Below are positions 5,820 through 6,413 of a stretch of 6,413 nt of DNA, piece after piece (positions within the stretch are counted from its first letter, which is position 1; each line of letters opens with the position of its first letter). The stretch comes from Rugosibacter sp. (GTDB lineage Bacteria; Pseudomonadota; Gammaproteobacteria; Burkholderiales; Rhodocyclaceae). Below the pieces are notes generated by a model. That model saw only the letters and a program-made list of their open reading frames with translations, had not been told where the DNA came from and made no database searches. Location: NCBI GenBank assembly GCA_023257495.1, contig JALRCC010000130.1, positions 1-6,413 of the forward strand, written 5' to 3'. Position numbers and translations under genes: made by a program.

Positions 5820-6413
5820 TTATTTTTTATGACTATTAAGTCGCATCGAAGTATCAATCACGGTATCCGGATTCAGCGAGATGGTCTGAATGCCTTCATC
5901 CATCAGCCATGCGGCAAAGTCAACGTGATCCGACGGGCCTTGACCGCAAATTCCGACATACTTGCCCAAGCGATTACACGTGGCAATCGTCATGGATAAC
6001 AATTTTTTAACAGCCGGATCGCGCTCATCAAACGAATGCGCCACCAGGCCAGAGTCACGATCCAGGCCCAGTGTCAGCTGAGTCAGGTCATTCGAGCCGA
6101 TGGAATAGCCGTCAAAATACTCAAGAAACTGTTCGGCCAGCAGGGCATTGGATGGGATTTCACACATCATGATCAGCTTTAACTCATTGTCATCACGACG
6201 CAGACCATTTGACGCCAGCAAGTCGACCACAGTGCGGGCTTCATCGACTGTGCGGACAAAAGGCACCATGATCTGCACATTGGTGAGCCCCATGTCATTG
6301 CGCACACGCTTCATGGCACGGCATTCCATCTCGAAACAGGCGCGGAAGGACGGCGCAATATAACGCGACGCACCCCGGAAGCCCAACATCGGATTTTCTT
6401 CTTCCGGCTCGTA
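5820..6413 (-). CDS. ppsA: Phosphoenolpyruvate synthase, C-terminal part (gene continues past window edge)
   Basis: PpsA converts pyruvate, ATP and water to phosphoenolpyruvate, AMP and phosphate in gluconeogenesis. The last 197 residues are present, out of roughly 790 in the family, and belong to the PEP/pyruvate-binding TIM-barrel domain. Visible signatures are [71 protein letters not shown] and [14 protein letters not shown], which includes the conserved active-site cysteine, then [19 protein letters not shown]. The match to PpsA is close throughout, and its SNALLAEQF and GQGPSDH forms favour PpsA over PtsI or PpdK. The frame is open to the right edge; the first methionine seen (6389) is internal. 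The stop TAA (5822-5820) lies three bases before the NfeD start, suggesting readthrough into the downstream genes. Confidence 0.97.
   Translation of the reverse strand, partial: YEPEEENPMLGFRGASRYIAPSFRACFEMECRAMKRVRNDMGLTNVQIMVPFVRTVDEARTVVDLLASNGLRRDDNELKLIMMCEIPSNALLAEQFLEYFDGYSIGSNDLTQLTLGLDRDSGLVAHSFDERDPAVKKLLSMTIATCNRLGKYVGICGQGPSDHVDFAAWLMDEGIQTISLNPDTVIDTSMRLNSHKK

Noticed and set aside
5817..5835. A/T-rich run at the end of ppsA as a terminator
   Set aside because: There is no GC-rich stem before the run, and the next gene starts three bases after the stop; the A run is the ppsA lysine codons.

Overview
The window looks like chromosomal DNA of a betaproteobacterium, most likely order Burkholderiales and plausibly Oxalobacteraceae. 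That placement is inferred from protein similarity recalled from memory, GC-rich codon use and gene order; no search was run. All recognisable genes lie on the minus strand, so transcription runs from high to low coordinates. Coding density is very high: the longest gap is 63 bases (2428-2490), and no stretch over 300 bases lacks a gene. I see no tRNA, rRNA, CRISPR array, insertion sequence or clear intrinsic terminator.

In transcription order, the right part (6413 to 2491) is a tightly packed probable operon. It holds the C-terminal end of phosphoenolpyruvate synthase (ppsA, entering from outside the window), a short NfeD-family membrane protein, its SPFH/stomatin (QmcA-like) partner, tsaB (tRNA t6A synthesis), rimI (ribosomal protein S18 N-acetyltransferase) and a family 4 iron-sulfur uracil-DNA glycosylase. 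Gaps are 3, 7 and 25 bases, then a 4-base ATGA overlap, then 16 bases. The cluster combines gluconeogenic entry, membrane quality control, translation fidelity and DNA repair.

After a 63-base gap carrying a candidate sigma-54 promoter comes a second operon (2427 to about 70). It encodes a GlrK/QseE-type sensor kinase, a QseG-like lipoprotein and a GlrR/QseF-type response regulator, joined by two ATGA overlaps. This matches the enterobacterial glrK-qseG-glrR arrangement.

The most striking point is at the left edge. The response regulator is intact through its receiver domain but loses its expected sigma-54 AAA+ and DNA-binding domains. At about position 66-78 the sequence changes abruptly into an out-of-frame, AT-richer stretch whose translation closely resembles an internal part of the replicative helicase DnaB. 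This is either a real rearrangement or, more likely, a chimeric assembly or read end. Apart from this junction and the possible sigma-54 site, the window is mostly conserved housekeeping and signalling genes. I see no convincing new defence or mobile system.
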